NCBI RefSeq assembly: GCF_001642475.1
Contig: NW_019174013.1
Location: 62,001-126,000, forward strand
DNA: 64,000 nucleotides
Direction: 5' to 3'
Origin: Fonsecaea monophora
Taxonomy: Eukaryota > Ascomycota > Eurotiomycetes > Chaetothyriales > Herpotrichiellaceae
Below are positions 10,780 through 21,978 of the stretch, piece by piece; position 1 is the stretch's first letter; each line of letters opens with the position of its first letter. Both the position numbers and the translations under genes were made by a program. Under the pieces are notes generated by a model. That model saw only the letters and a list, made by a program, of their open reading frames with translations, did no database searches and was not told where the DNA came from.

Positions 10780-12549
10780 ATGGCTTCTGTGCACGGCTCG
10801 AACGCTAGCTCAACCTCGTCCCTTGCCCTTTTGCCCGACTCATCTGCCCATAGTCTTCTGGACTCTCTACCCGGGTCCCCGCTCCCTGAAGTCTCGGAGT
10901 ACGTGCGAGCCATGTACATGGAGAGGTTAGTCCTAGTCAATGATGAAGACCCAGCATGCGTGCCCCATCCATATGATGTGCAGTCGAGTTTTCTGACGGT
11001 GGAATCACAACGCAGCCTGAACAAAGTTGCCTTCTTGATAGGTTCCGACAGCTCTGAAACTTGGTTCAACATCTACATATTGCCCGCGGCGCTACGGGAC
11101 GCATCACCTCTCTTTGAAAGGAGCGGACGTCGTTCCAGGTCCCGCCGTTCGTCAACACCCCCACCCTCGCCCGGCTCGCTCTGCTGCCGCTTCCGAGAGC
11201 AGGATTGCCAGGCCGCTGTGGTCTTTGGGTTGTGGCTGGGCCTGTACAGCACCGCAGACACTCAACTGTACGAGGGCTTTGACAACGTGATTCAGTGCAA
11301 GTTCGGCCAGAAACCAGACTTGTTTGTCCGGTGTTGGGATGTCGCCGACCGATTCGAGGCACAGCCCTTCAAGAACTACCTGACCACCACTGCGGTCGTC
11401 ATGTCCAACACATGCCTTGTAGCACACTTTGGGATCGCCGACAATTTCTCCCGAGCCGGCCTCTCCCGCACCTCACTCGTCGGCGCCCTGCTCGACAGCC
11501 TGGCCTTTCAGGTCGTCGAGACGGACATGGTTCTTCTGGAGGTCCTCGAGAGCTGGTCGGTCTACTCTGGGCTCATGGAAGCCAGCCCTCGTCTCCTCGC
11601 CGAGTTCCTGCACGCGATCGAAGACTTGAAGGGGTTCCGGGATAGGTTCTTCCCGTTCCATCCACGCGATCGCCTGTGTGCAAAGTGGCACACGCACAAG
11701 AGCAGGGCAGAGCGCCGAGCGTGTCCCGACTTCAACGCCGTGGAATGTGCGGGGCTCGATTCGAATGACGACGATCAACGCGATGGCAGTGGTGATGATG
11801 GGGGCGACGACCATGAACGAGATAGTGACGATCTCGATGACCAAAGCGTCGACCGTGAGCAAGACAGTAACCAAAACATCAATGAAGATGATGATAGGGA
11901 CGACGACCATGAACGAGATAGTGACTATCTCGATGACCAAAGCGTCGACCGTGACCAGGACAATGACAATCACGATGAAAATGACGACCACCGCACCGAA
12001 GACATGAACAACAGTGACGACAAGGAGGGCTATGTCTGAATTGAAGACCTGTGAGCAGGGGCTTACAACGGAGAAGAGGGAGAAGGAGGAGAGAAAGAGA
12101 CCTCCGACGCACTAAACGGTGCACAATCAACAAGCCATCCTGCAACGTGCCGCAAGAGCAAACAACCCACCCATGAAGGTGAAGGCGAAGGATCCGACGA
12201 AGGCTATGCACATGATCAAGATCTACCACGACCCAGAGATTCTCAGGGACTGAAACGAAGCGCCGAGGCAGCTGGATTTGAGGATCACGATAGTGGTGAT
12301 GATGAAGGTGATGATGAAGATGGCGATCGAAGAGGATCACAGCAAACACGGAGAAAGACCCGGCCAACGACAAAGACGCGGGTAGAGCGGTCGGATGGCC
12401 TGCCTGCTCTGCCTTCCTGCTGGAAGGGTATTGATGTCACGTCTGTACCTAGATTAGGTGTCGTGAGAAGAGGGAGAGACATGCGATTTTCTCTTCAGAA
12501 GTTACGTGGAGCAAGGGCTGAATTGCAACTGGAGGATCTGAAAAGATAG
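10780..12549 (+). CDS. BTB-like protein with long acidic repeat tail (BTB cluster gene 4)
   Basis: Preferred model: exons 10780-12013 and 12059-12549, 574 aa. An unspliced reading stops at 12037 (419 aa). The same frame is open again from 12058 to 12549 with Asp/Glu-rich, coding-like composition, and a 45-nt GT-AG segment (GTGACG...AGCAG, with CTGAA) removes both intervening TGA codons without changing frame. Residues about 35-215 are BTB-like, and SLVGALLDSLAFQV resembles the module of genes 2 and 3. C-x2-WHTH-x8-CPD near 320 matches the Cys/His motif of gene 3. The tail has an acidic 32-residue repeat. The final 60 residues turn basic. The start is the ATG at 10780, not the upstream TTG. 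The second exon needs transcript support. Confidence 0.6.
11806..11964 (+). repeat. 96-bp-period coding repeat in BTB gene 4
   Basis: Two near-identical 63-nt blocks at 11806-11868 and 11902-11964 encode DDHERDSDDLDDQSVDR and DDHERDSDYLDDQSVDR. The period is 96 nt, an exact multiple of three, so copy gain or loss keeps the frame. Confidence 0.85.
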
Positions 12550-12795
12550 GATTCTCAAGAGAGCAGAGAGCTGCCCGGGCCACTCGATCATCGCGCTCAC
12601 TCACTATAGGGGAAAAAAGAGGGACTTCTTGAGTTCAAGGCACGGCCAGGCCAGGCAAGGCAGATAGATTGCTCTTTTGTAGCCATTGATATGGGTATGA
12701 TATGATTGCCGTTCAGCAGCTCTGCCATCACACTCAAAACTCACGCCTACACTCTGCACACGGTTTGTGGCACACCGCTTCAGAACATCAACTCA

Positions 12796-13752
12796 TCAAC
12801 TCTTTTTCTTGTCTTTCTTTCTCTTGATACTCGAATCTCCACCTCCTCCTCCTCCGCCGCCACCGCCGCCCATCAATCCACCAAGACCTCCCATCCCGCC
12901 CATGCCGTTCATCATGCTCTGAAGCGCACTCATATCTGGCATGCCGCCACCAGCTCCGCCGGGACCACCCGCGGGCAATTGGCCCTGACTCTGGGCCTGC
13001 CTGAGCTCCTCCATGGCCTCCTTGAAGAAGTCGTCTCTAACACCACCGCCACTCACGGCCGAGGAATGCACGGGGAGGATGGTGCCCATCTTCCAGCCGC
13101 GGGGGACGGCGACCTCGTACTCCAGAAAATTCTCCGGCACGGGGAGACCGGGCAGGCGCAGCTCGAGCGGCGACTCCTTGGTGGTGGGGTGGTCCTTGAG
13201 CCAGCGCCCGATGATGGTATAGAGGTGCGCCTTGCTGCGGATGGTGCGGTTGAGGGGCGCGTGCGTCTCCGGGTCCTTGAGGAGGAGCTTGACCCGGCCC
13301 GGGTTGGCCCAGTCCTTGGGGTGCGTCTTCTCGGGCTCAAACGCCATCTTGAACACGTTCTCCCCGACCGCGAACCGCACCGCGCACAGCACCTGCCACG
13401 CCAGCGGGTTTGGGATCGCTAGCTGCGCAGACACGCGGCGTCCTTGCTTCTTCGTCCGCGTGCTGTCAAAGTATACCGGGTACAGAGACTGGAACCGCTT
13501 GATCTCTTCCCGCGACTGTTGTCGGATTTGAGGGGGTGGTCCGGCCGTGGATGCTGATCCAGGCGCGGGGCGGAACAGGGTTGGGTTCGTTCCTGAGGTG
13601 GACGAGGGAGGAGTTGATATCGAGGCGAGTGATGATGCCGTCGTCTGGCTTGCCGGCCGGATTATGTGCTGGTCCGATTGAGGCAGAAACTCAGAAGGGT
13701 CGTCAATATCAGGATCCGAGTCGGACAGTTCTTCCACTCGTGCGTGCGACAT
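12796..13752 (-). CDS. SEC65: Signal recognition particle subunit SEC65 (SRP19)
   Basis: Single exon, 318 aa. The SRP19 fold runs from about 85 to 240: RFQSLYPVYFDSTRTKKQGR, NPLAWQVLCAV, HPKDWANPGRVKL, then a C-terminal EVAVPRGWKMGTILP block typical of fungal Sec65. SRP19/Sec65 binds the tips of SRP RNA helices 6 and 8 and allows Srp54 to join the particle, so it acts in co-translational targeting to the ER. The C-terminus has a Met/Gly-rich region with an eleven-glycine run followed by a lysine-rich end (KRKKDKKKS), seen in other fungal copies. The N-terminal 80 residues are Ser/Pro-rich and disordered. It converges on BTB gene 4 with about 250 nt between stops. Confidence 0.95.
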   Translation of the reverse strand: MSHARVEELSDSDPDIDDPSEFLPQSDQHIIRPASQTTASSLASISTPPSSTSGTNPTLFRPAPGSASTAGPPPQIRQQSREEIKRFQSLYPVYFDSTRTKKQGRRVSAQLAIPNPLAWQVLCAVRFAVGENVFKMAFEPEKTHPKDWANPGRVKLLLKDPETHAPLNRTIRSKAHLYTIIGRWLKDHPTTKESPLELRLPGLPVPENFLEYEVAVPRGWKMGTILPVHSSAVSGGGVRDDFFKEAMEELRQAQSQGQLPAGGPGGAGGGMPDMSALQSMMNGMGGMGGLGGLMGGGGGGGGGGGDSSIKRKKDKKKS

Positions 13753-14642
13753 GTCTGTGAGGGAGGGGATGTGTCGTGTGTCTTGTGTGTATAGACGTTT
13801 GTTTCCCTTTCACCTGTCCTCGTCTTTCCTCGTTCTTTCAAACTCTATCCCACATGTGCCGGGTATGAACGTAGACGTCGTCTCGTCGTGAGGGTGGTTG
13901 CGCTCGTCAGTGCGAGAGTGTGTTCGGTTTCGTGGTTCGTTCACAATGTGCAGAGGCCGGCTCTCGGATCGCAAAGTCTCAGCCAGGCTGTCCTGCAGCT
14001 TTTCGATTTGTCTCCCGCGATTTTGTGATGCGAAACGCAACTGAAATTCTTTTCCCAAATCTAGCGGTAAGTGTCAATTTTGCGTGAATGTGTCGTAGGT
14101 GAGCGTATCGAGCGCGGTGCCATTGCATGTGGGGAAATTTCCCTTGTCTGGATTTCCCTCCAAGATGCGGGCTTGGCATGGACAATTTCATAGCCTTACA
14201 GCCTTGCTTTACAGCCTTGCCGCTGCACGAGTGTAATTACCCCTGTCCTCCTCCAGGGGAAAGAGGAAACTCAGCCTCGTTGGTATTACCATGACCCACA
14301 CTCCATACTCCGTAGATGCCCATTTCCAGAAGGGGATATCACTCATTGCTTATTCAATTTTCATCCCTTGACGAGTCTCAGGGGATCTAGCTCAATTCTC
14401 TAGCACTGATTCATCTTCGAGCTCTATCTTTATTCAGCAACGCAACAGTGAGATTGACAGGCAGGACACATTCGTCCGCTTATCCGCATGCATTGTTGTT
14501 CGTCCGTCCGTCCGTTCTTTCTTCCACAACACTCGGTAAGAATGCCAGACGCATACTACTCCTTGGAGGCACGACCCCTTCTCCAGAGATTACTGAACAG
14601 CCTGCTCTGGCCGAAATATGCCCGTTCCAAGCTAGGCTGCCA
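13753..14642. other. Intergenic region upstream of SEC65
   Basis: About 890 nt, containing the SEC65 promoter and the 3' end of the monooxygenase gene. No further gene supported. Confidence 0.5.
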
Positions 14643-16512
14643 CTACTCGATATCCCACTCGACGTTCTCGCTGTTTCTGATGTACGGGACCGGCATGTCC
14701 TTGGGTCCGTACTTTGTCTCTGTGATGGTGAGCCCATTACCCAGGAAGGCAAAGACGTTGCCCGGGTCCTTGTACTGCAGGTCGTAATGCTCGTAATGCG
14801 GGCGCTTCAGGAACTTGAGGTGGTGGTGCAGACTGCCTGGCCAGATGTACACGCGGCCGTCGGGTTTGTTGTCCTGGTTGAGTATGTCAAGTTAGCATCG
14901 CCACAACAAAGGAGGGCAGCTGTGCTATGTGAAACGGGAAAAAGAAAGAAAGGGATCGCACTCACCTTGTACCAACTCTTGCAGTCCTCGGCCCACACGC
15001 TATACTTCTTGTGCCATGCGTCCATGTACAGGTTCAATTGGGTCGTGAGGTCCTGCTTGGGCGCCATCCAGCGGATTCCATCCTCTTGCAACTTCTGACA
15101 GCACTGGAGGATATACTCGGCCTGCACCTCGTGGCTGGGGAATGCGCAGCCCTGTCCCCAGTTGCCTCGGGGCCCGTTGACCACAAAGTAGTTGGGAAAG
15201 CCGGGGGCGGCGATCGAGGCGTACACGTTGGGTTGCTTCTGGTCTTGCATGACCTGGCCACTGAGGCCTGTGATGCGGAAGTGCGGTTGATACTGGACAA
15301 AAAACCCCGTGGCACACACCAAAATATCGACCTTGTGCTCCCTGCCGTCACTAGTAACAACGCCCTCAGGGGTGACCTTGACAATGTCCTCGAAGACGCA
15401 GGTGACGTTGTCGCGCACCAGTGCCTCGAGGTAGCCCTCTCCGGGCGTCAGTCGACGACAGCCGGGGCTCCACGCAGGGATGAACTTCTGCTTGAGGTCC
15501 TCGCGGTCGCCGAGTTTCCTCGCCATGTCTTCCTGCAGCAACTTCTTCGCAGCGAGGTTCTGCTCGGTCCCGCGCAGGTACATGCGGAAGATGCTGGCCA
15601 CCGACCGCTCCACGTCCTCGCGGTACTTGAGATGGTAGTCCGGGTCGTCTCGGAACTTTTGCTTTTCCTTCTCCGTGTACAAGTGCTTGCCTGCGGTGCC
15701 GGGGTCCGCGGCGTCAGGGTCGGCTTCCTTGTTGGACGTGGACAGAAACGGCGTGGCGATGTACGTCTGATTGCGTATGAAGACAGATGCGTCGCCGTCT
15801 CGGCCAGCTTGGGCACCATCTGGATCGAGCTCGAGCCTGTGCCAATGACGGCGACGGTTTTGCCCGCCCAGTCAATACTTCTGTCCCACGCGGCCGAATG
15901 CAACAACAGGCCCTTGAAGTCATGCAGCCCCTCGATGGTCGGCCACTTCCACCTGTTGACCACGCCGGCACCGTTGATGAGGACGTCGCAGGTGTCTGTG
16001 AAGGTGCTGCCGTCCTTGCGCTTCAGATCGACGGTCCAGTTCGAGTTGGTCTCGTCCCACGTGGCGGCGACGACTTCGGTGTTGAGCTGGACGTACTTCT
16101 CGACGCCGTACTTTTTCGCAAACCGCACGAAATACTCCTGGATCTCGTCACTTCCGCTGTAGTAGCCGCTCCACTCGGTGTTCGGCTCAAAGGGGAACGT
16201 GTACGTGTGCGCAGGGATGTCGCACGCACAGCCAGGGTATCTATCAATACGGGTTGTCAGGGGGGGCTGGCTTTGCGTGAATGGACCAATTGACCAGGAA
16301 ACTGACCTGTTCTCATACCACGTGCCTCCAATGGAATCGTTCTTCTCGTAACAGGTCAAGTCGTAGTTCTTCAGCAACCTCTCCGCCTTGTGCGCGAACA
16401 ACAGACCAGAGGCACCCGCGCCGACGTGGATGATCTTCAACGGCTGCGGCGCGCATTGTGGGTGATCGGGGATGTCATCCGGGGAGTACGGTGCTTCATT
16501 GATGAGCGGCAT
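14643..16512 (-). pseudogene. Baeyer-Villiger-type flavin monooxygenase, frameshifted
   Basis: Exons on the minus strand: 16512-16307, 16240-14966 and 14873-14643, with introns of 66 and 92 nt. Features in order: first Rossmann motif VGAGASG, GGTWYENR, second Rossmann motif GTGSSS, the type I Baeyer-Villiger fingerprint F-x-G-x3-H-x3-W-D (DFKGLLLHSAAWD), and DILVCATGF. Such enzymes use FAD and NADPH to insert oxygen next to a carbonyl. At about 15778-15786 the reading frame breaks: the upstream frame runs through THLSS, while the family sequence continues (IRNQTYIATPF) one frame over. A net loss of four bases from a TGTC tandem would explain it. Past the break the upstream frame stays open to 15448 but is out of register. 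It is either a pseudogene or a sequence error. Confidence 0.75.
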
Positions 16513-17527
16513 CTTTGTATTTTCCCCGTAACAGTAAGTCAGAGAAACAAAAGAATAGGACAAGGCAGGCTTTCGGAAAGGTACAGTCTAGTATAGGATA
16601 TAGACAGAGTTCCTCGACCTTTTCTTCCCCAAAGATCGAGAGCACACCATCTATATATACCGTGTTACGCTACGTGCCTCCTCCGCCACCCGTCACTCTT
16701 GTATCCTCTTGTCTTGTCTCTAAAAGAGTTCCCCTCCCCTCTAACCCTCGTCCCTGGACATCGCTTGCATCAAACACGTCCGCCGTCTCGGCTTTCTGCT
16801 GTGCAGAGATCGCAGCCTATCAGACCACTACCAGACGCCGTCTCATGTCCAAGCCAGCCGCCGTCGTTCGTCCGGTATCACCGCCGCAAGTAACAGATCG
16901 GTTGTTGTTCCTCGGGTCTCTCTGACCCTTGATGTGACATGCCAGTGAGTGACCTTCTCCTATTCAGGTATGCCTCCTAGGTGGGCATAGCCGAAATATG
17001 CAAAGGGCGGGGTCGGCTTACCGAGGTCAGCCGCAACATTCTCGGGGGTGTTGGTGGTGGTGGTGGGAGAAGGACCGGGGGAGAAAAGAAAGACCTTGGA
17101 AGGGCATTCGGAAATAAAGAGGCTGCAAAACAAACAAAACGTCTCGTCATTTGTCCCCCTCGATTGGTTGGGGGGCGGCTGGGGACATAAGAGTATCTCG
17201 GCCCCCGAGTCGTAAGAGACGCAATAACCAAGGACAAGATTGGGTTCAAACTAAAGCAGATACATATAGGGGACTCGATGGGCACTTTTTTAACATTCGG
17301 TACCCGCATTGCTCGGAGACTCCAAAAGTTTCCTTGCGGATAATGGGATGCAGGGAATAAAATCTGAAAGAGAAAGAGACAAGCGAAAACGAGGCAGGCT
17401 GTCAAAATGCTCGGCATCTTTTTTTTTGGCCATTCTATCAGGGATACTTCAGAGGAAAATAAATATATTGCATGCCCCCCTAAACCCAGATCCCCACGAA
17501 ACACCCCGCTTCATGCGCGAAGGCTAT
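16513..17527. other. Intergenic region between monooxygenase and cupredoxin genes
   Basis: About 1 kb. Holds the monooxygenase promoter and the cupredoxin 3' flank. Open frames here are short and proline- or arginine-rich without family signal. Confidence 0.5.
16652..16660 (-). promoter_or_regulatory. Probable TATA box of the monooxygenase gene
   Basis: Minus-strand TATATATAG about 140 nt before the start codon. Confidence 0.4.
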
Positions 17528-18289
17528 TTACAGAATAGCGGCAGCACCGGCAGCAACTGCCCCAAGAACCATCAGTCCGTTCGAGACCATGTTGGCGCCA
17601 GCGGCGTTGCCAGAAGGAGAAGCGCTGGCGCTGGAACCGCTTGTGGTTGCCGAAGCTGAAGGAGTGCTGCTGGAGCCCGAAGAGCTAGCGACCGCGGCAC
17701 CGAAGATGCCACCTTGAACGGTCTCCGGTGAAGAACCCTGGGCGTTTTGTGCAGCAGATTTGTATGCATCGAGAGTGTTGCCGCTCGATCTATAGAGTGG
17801 TTAGCATATGTGTTTGTTGCGTGAGTGGAGCAATGGGACTTACGGTGGGTTGACGACCAGAGCCATACCGCCCTCACAGTGGCCAGTCGCCGAGCAGTAC
17901 AGCCACAGAGGGTCCGTGCTGTTGACCTGGATCCGCCACACATCCCCATCGTTGGGGAATCCGGAGTACACACCAGCGCCACCACTGATTGGTACGCAGG
18001 GTGCATCAAATGAGCTCTGTGCAACACTGTGACCCTCGCCGAAGGTGAATTCAACCCAGTCGCCCTTTGCAGCGGTAACGGTGTCTGGAGTGAAGGTGAG
18101 GCCGGGTCCAACTGTGACAGAGTGGATGTTGGATGATGAGGCCTGGGCCGCGGCGGCAGTCGCACTACTGCCTGCGGAAGCAGAAGTCGAAGAACCAGAA
18201 GAACCGCCGTAGTCGTATTGAGGGTTGGCGAGGACTGATGTGGCCAGCACACCGAACAGGAGGGTGGTTGAAGAAAGTAGGGACTGCAT
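17528..18289 (-). CDS. Secreted, probably GPI-anchored cupredoxin-like protein
   Basis: Exons 18289-17844 and 17789-17528, 54-nt intron (GTAAGT...TATAG), 235 aa. The chosen start gives a clean signal peptide (MQSLLSSTTLLFGVLATSVLA). A Ser/Ala linker is followed by a cupredoxin domain at about 50-150: VTVGPGLTFTPDTVTAAKG, FTFGEGHSVAQSSF, PLWLYCSATGHCEGGM. The His, Cys, His and Met positions match a type 1 copper site. After the intron comes a Ser/Thr-rich stalk and a hydrophobic C-terminus (LMVLGAVAAGAAAIL) as in GPI-anchored wall proteins. Fungal members are extracellular serine-rich cupredoxins of mostly unknown role, some linked to host contact or surface formation. Copper binding is inferred. 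Confidence 0.88.
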
Positions 18290-20208
18290 TTTGTATGTGA
18301 AGTGTAGATGTGAGATGAACTGTCTTGTCACGGGACGATAGGGTTGATAGCTCTGCTATGAGAATAGGAGAATTACAATTGTAAAGAAGATTGAACGTTT
18401 GGTCGGGTTTTGTATTCGTTGGGGGTGGACGTTAGAGAGGTGAAGGAAGAGCCTCTTTTTACAACGGGAAGTTTCTCAGCTCTTTATATCCCGCAACAGA
18501 GTGCGGCCAGGGAGGTACCGGCACAGGGATCAGATACGAATTGACCAAAATTAGCCAAACAGGGAGTGTTTGAGCAACCTCACTCGGGTTCCTGCGCGGC
18601 GAATGGCAGATATCCAGTAGACAGAGTGGGGATCATAGACAGGAATATTGACGACGCGCAACCTCCTCGTACCCTGACGACTCCAGACTCTTCACGTTTG
18701 AAATCTCTTGGTTGGTTAACGGCCTGGTGGACGAGGGAAACAGGCAAAGGGAAGGTGGAAGGATTCTGGGCAGCTGGACCGCGTCGAGTTTCCGTAGTTT
18801 CTGGCCCAAGACGGTTAGCGATCGTAACGAGGTCCAAGGGGGTAGATTGGACCAGAGCAAGCGCCTGTTTGGCCCGGTTGAGTCTTGGTGGAGAGGCCGA
18901 AACGCATTGGAAACACGAACCGCATCTCCCGTATCAGACCGGCACCATCACATTCACCAACACCACCATCCTCGTCACCACCCTGAGCTCCTGAATCCTT
19001 CTGGGACCCCCATCGCAGACTAGCCGGTTGAGAAGAGCAAAAGAAAAAAAAAGCCATTATCACATTTGATCCACAGAATGATGGCGTACGACGTACCTAG
19101 GCAACATCCCGAACCAAAAAGCTAGTGTTTGGAAAGGGTAGAAGTCGAAAATAGATTTTAGCGCAGCTGGCTGGTAACTAGCTCTGAAGCCGTCTGGTGT
19201 CTGGTGCCGTCAAAAAGGAAGAGACTGAAAGAGGGAGAGGAAGAGAGAAGGGTGGATTCGTGGAGACTAGAGGGAAGCGCCCTAGCTTGGGATTTTTTGC
19301 AATGCGGATAGAGGCTGACACGCAACCAGCAAGCAAAGGGGAGACTTGGGGGATGCAGGTAATGGAACATCCCAGTAGTTAGTGCTGCTGGGCGAGTTAT
19401 GCCGCCTACTAAACAGCTTAGTGGATGGCTAGCAGCAGGTGCTGTGGGCGCTCGGGGGCGTCATGGATACCCAAGGCACCTATAGTAGCTAGTGATGGTA
19501 TTAGTCGCCTCGAAGGATGACTAACCGCTCGTGCCGCTTCACCTGCCCCATGCATGTTTGCCACAGCCTCGCCATGTGCCAAAATAGGCCATGCGAGGCT
19601 GTCACTCAGCGCACGTCTCTTCTCAGCCAACAACACACTGACCATTAGGTGCCGACAACCTGTCATCAACAACACCACTTCTGGTCTTCTCACCACAGGT
19701 TCGCCACCAGCGCAGCTCGAACGAGACGGAAAAGACCGAAATTCCCCCCGGGTGCTGGCGTCACTTTTCTCACCTGGGAAACCGTCCACCTCGCGCGGCC
19801 TCTTTCCGGGGAAAAGATATATATTTAGCCCTCTACCCTCTACTGGGCTTGCTGGATGAGCCAATCGGTAATCCAAACCCCATTTCCACTTCATCTACCT
19901 TTTAGAAAAGAAAGAATCCATCTGCGAACAAGACGCCATGCTAGCCCCTGATTTCATTGCTTCCTGCCCACCTGATGAACGAGGTTTGCTGGATGTTGAG
20001 GCGGAAATTTGCCCTCTGGTGACGTGTGCGCGCGGATGGATCGCAGACTGATTATGTGACAATGATTCCAACAAGAGCTACTCAGTACACTATCAAGGCA
20101 TAACGAATAGATAATGAATTATACAACCCCTCCTTCCCGCTGTCCCAAGAAGCCGCAGTCCTACTCTAGGTTCGGTTCAATGCCAGAGATTGCATCCACT
20201 TACCCGAA
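18290..20208. other. Gene-poor stretch upstream of the cupredoxin gene
   Basis: About 1.9 kb. Contains the cupredoxin promoter, purine-rich tracts around 19210-19300 and no reading frame with family resemblance. Confidence 0.5.
18482..18488 (-). promoter_or_regulatory. Probable TATA box of the cupredoxin gene
   Basis: Minus-strand TATAAAG, 193 nt before the start codon; the long leader suits a strongly regulated secreted-protein gene. Confidence 0.45.
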
Positions 20209-21978
20209 TCATACCCCATCTCCGAAGAGATTGCCATGCATGCTTCCAACCGTGCCGCCAGTCAGTCTCATGGTCAGTTGTTGATCCCAAAAATATCGCT
20301 GACTTGTTTGGAGTATGGCCTGTAAGCCAGCACTCGCACCACTGCACGCGCTCATGATTTGCCCTCCCAACTGCCATGCTGGAGAACCCTCTCCTCCCGT
20401 CGCCATCAACATGGCCGCGACCCAGATCATGCTCGGGCGACATTCATTCCCGATTGGGGCAATAGGCTTGCCAACTAGGGTCATACAGTGAAGTCGTTGA
20501 GCCCATTCCATCACCGAGTAGATCGCCTCCCCGTTCATGAAGATGCAAAAGGAAAACAGGCCAATCACCAGCAACCGCTCCTTCTCCTCGAGCTGGTCCT
20601 GTTGAAGCAGGTCAAATGCCCGAAATGCATCCAACGTCATTGCATGCACCACTGCTGCGGTCTGGTCCCCATTTCCTCCTGCCTCGGGAAGGTCGGCAAC
20701 TTGCAGAGTCCATAGGGACATTCTTTCCACGAGATTCAGGAGCGGCATCTTGATAGGACTGCTGCAGAACAGTTCTGAGAACCCCGGGGGTAACTTGTCC
20801 AGCCGAGCACGGGATACCGGCAGAGGTTGGTGGTGAGATGCTTCCGCTACCTGCGACGCATCCTCGAAGCTGGATCTCTTAACATGGTCAAAATGTCGGT
20901 AGTTCAAGAAGTTTTCGAACCTGGGATTGATCAGCAATGGCATAACTGGGACACCCTGGACAGTGAACTCTTACTGGAGAAGTGGAATCTTTACCCATCT
21001 GCTCAACGATGGGCTGTCCATTCCGCCCCGAAGTTGGATGATGTGCCGTAAGGCCCCAAGATGAGTCCCCATCGCATCGATGTTGTCGTGGAGAAGCTGA
21101 AAGTGTCATTAGAAGAGCTTGACCATAACTAGGGATGTATTACCTCAGTCCCAACCAGCAGAAGAATTGTCATCATAACAGCATCAGAGGCACATGTCTC
21201 CGTCGAAGAGATTCTTTCGCGGAGCTCTCGGATAACATCGTTTCGCTGTGATAAAAGCATGTCGCTTGTACTCTGCGTTCCCGGTCCAAATCGCTCTCGC
21301 ATGTCTGCCGCCCAAACGAGCACAGCGTTTGCGACCATACGATCTTGGAACATGACTCCATCGAGGAAGTCGCCCGGCTCAAAGAGGATTGTTCTGTGTC
21401 GGCGGTGGATAGCAAAAGGAGCATAACACTGAAACACTGGCAGACGAGAATTAGCTGGGACAGAGTCAATCGGAGAGAGACGGCTCACAGAATTCGAATG
21501 TCGCATTTGGGTCCAGCTCGTGGTCCATCCTGAGGCTGTCACCAAGGTTCCAATGTTCCAGGAGATCGACGACAGTTTGGAAGGCAGCACTGCCCCCGTC
21601 TGTGACTGTCTCGTTTGCAGCAGACCTGGGTGGCATCGACTCCGCGGGATGAGAAGGCTGTGCATGAGCCGACGACGACGAAGCTGATGAAGAGTGGCGG
21701 CGGTGCGCAGACTGGCTGCTGGCACTTGCCGCCGGATTTCCGAGCTTCATCCTGTACATGTACCCCTCCTGCGTCAATTTGGACCTGACGGATCCCCAGG
21801 ATGGGTTTCTGTTCTTCATCTCGTCCGGAATGACAAGACTTGGGGCTCGCGAACTGATAGTGATATGGTCAACGCAAGTGCAGCGTAACAGCTCGAATTG
21901 ATTCACGACACTCCATCCTCCAACGGCGTCTATATAGCAAGAGTGCCATGCTTGCCCAGCTGAGTTCCATGAGTTCAT
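20209..21978 (-). CDS. Fungal_trans_2 (DUF3468)-type regulator lacking a visible zinc cluster
   Basis: Exons 21978(or 21819)-21489, 21436-21144, 21096-20995 and 20955-20209; introns of 52, 47 and 39 nt. The N-terminus IPDEMKNRNPSWGSVRSKL matches the common opening of these proteins. Further blocks are YAPFAIHRRHRTILFEPGDF, SDAVMMTILLLVGTELLHDN, GTHLGALRHIIQLRGGMDS and INPRFENFLNYRHF. They resemble the regulatory half of Zn2Cys6 factors, but no C-x2-C-x6-C cluster is found up to 22164. The 39-nt last intron is shorter than usual; read through, it stays in frame except for one TAA at 20971-20973. So either this is a very short intron or the gene has a premature stop. The start is uncertain. Confidence 0.65.

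Noticed and set aside
12706..13422. Plus-strand frame of 238 codons
   Set aside because: Antisense to SEC65 and explained by its GC-rich codons.
15011..16162. Plus-strand frame of 383 codons
   Set aside because: Shadow of the monooxygenase gene on the opposite strand, which has clear FAD/NADP motifs.
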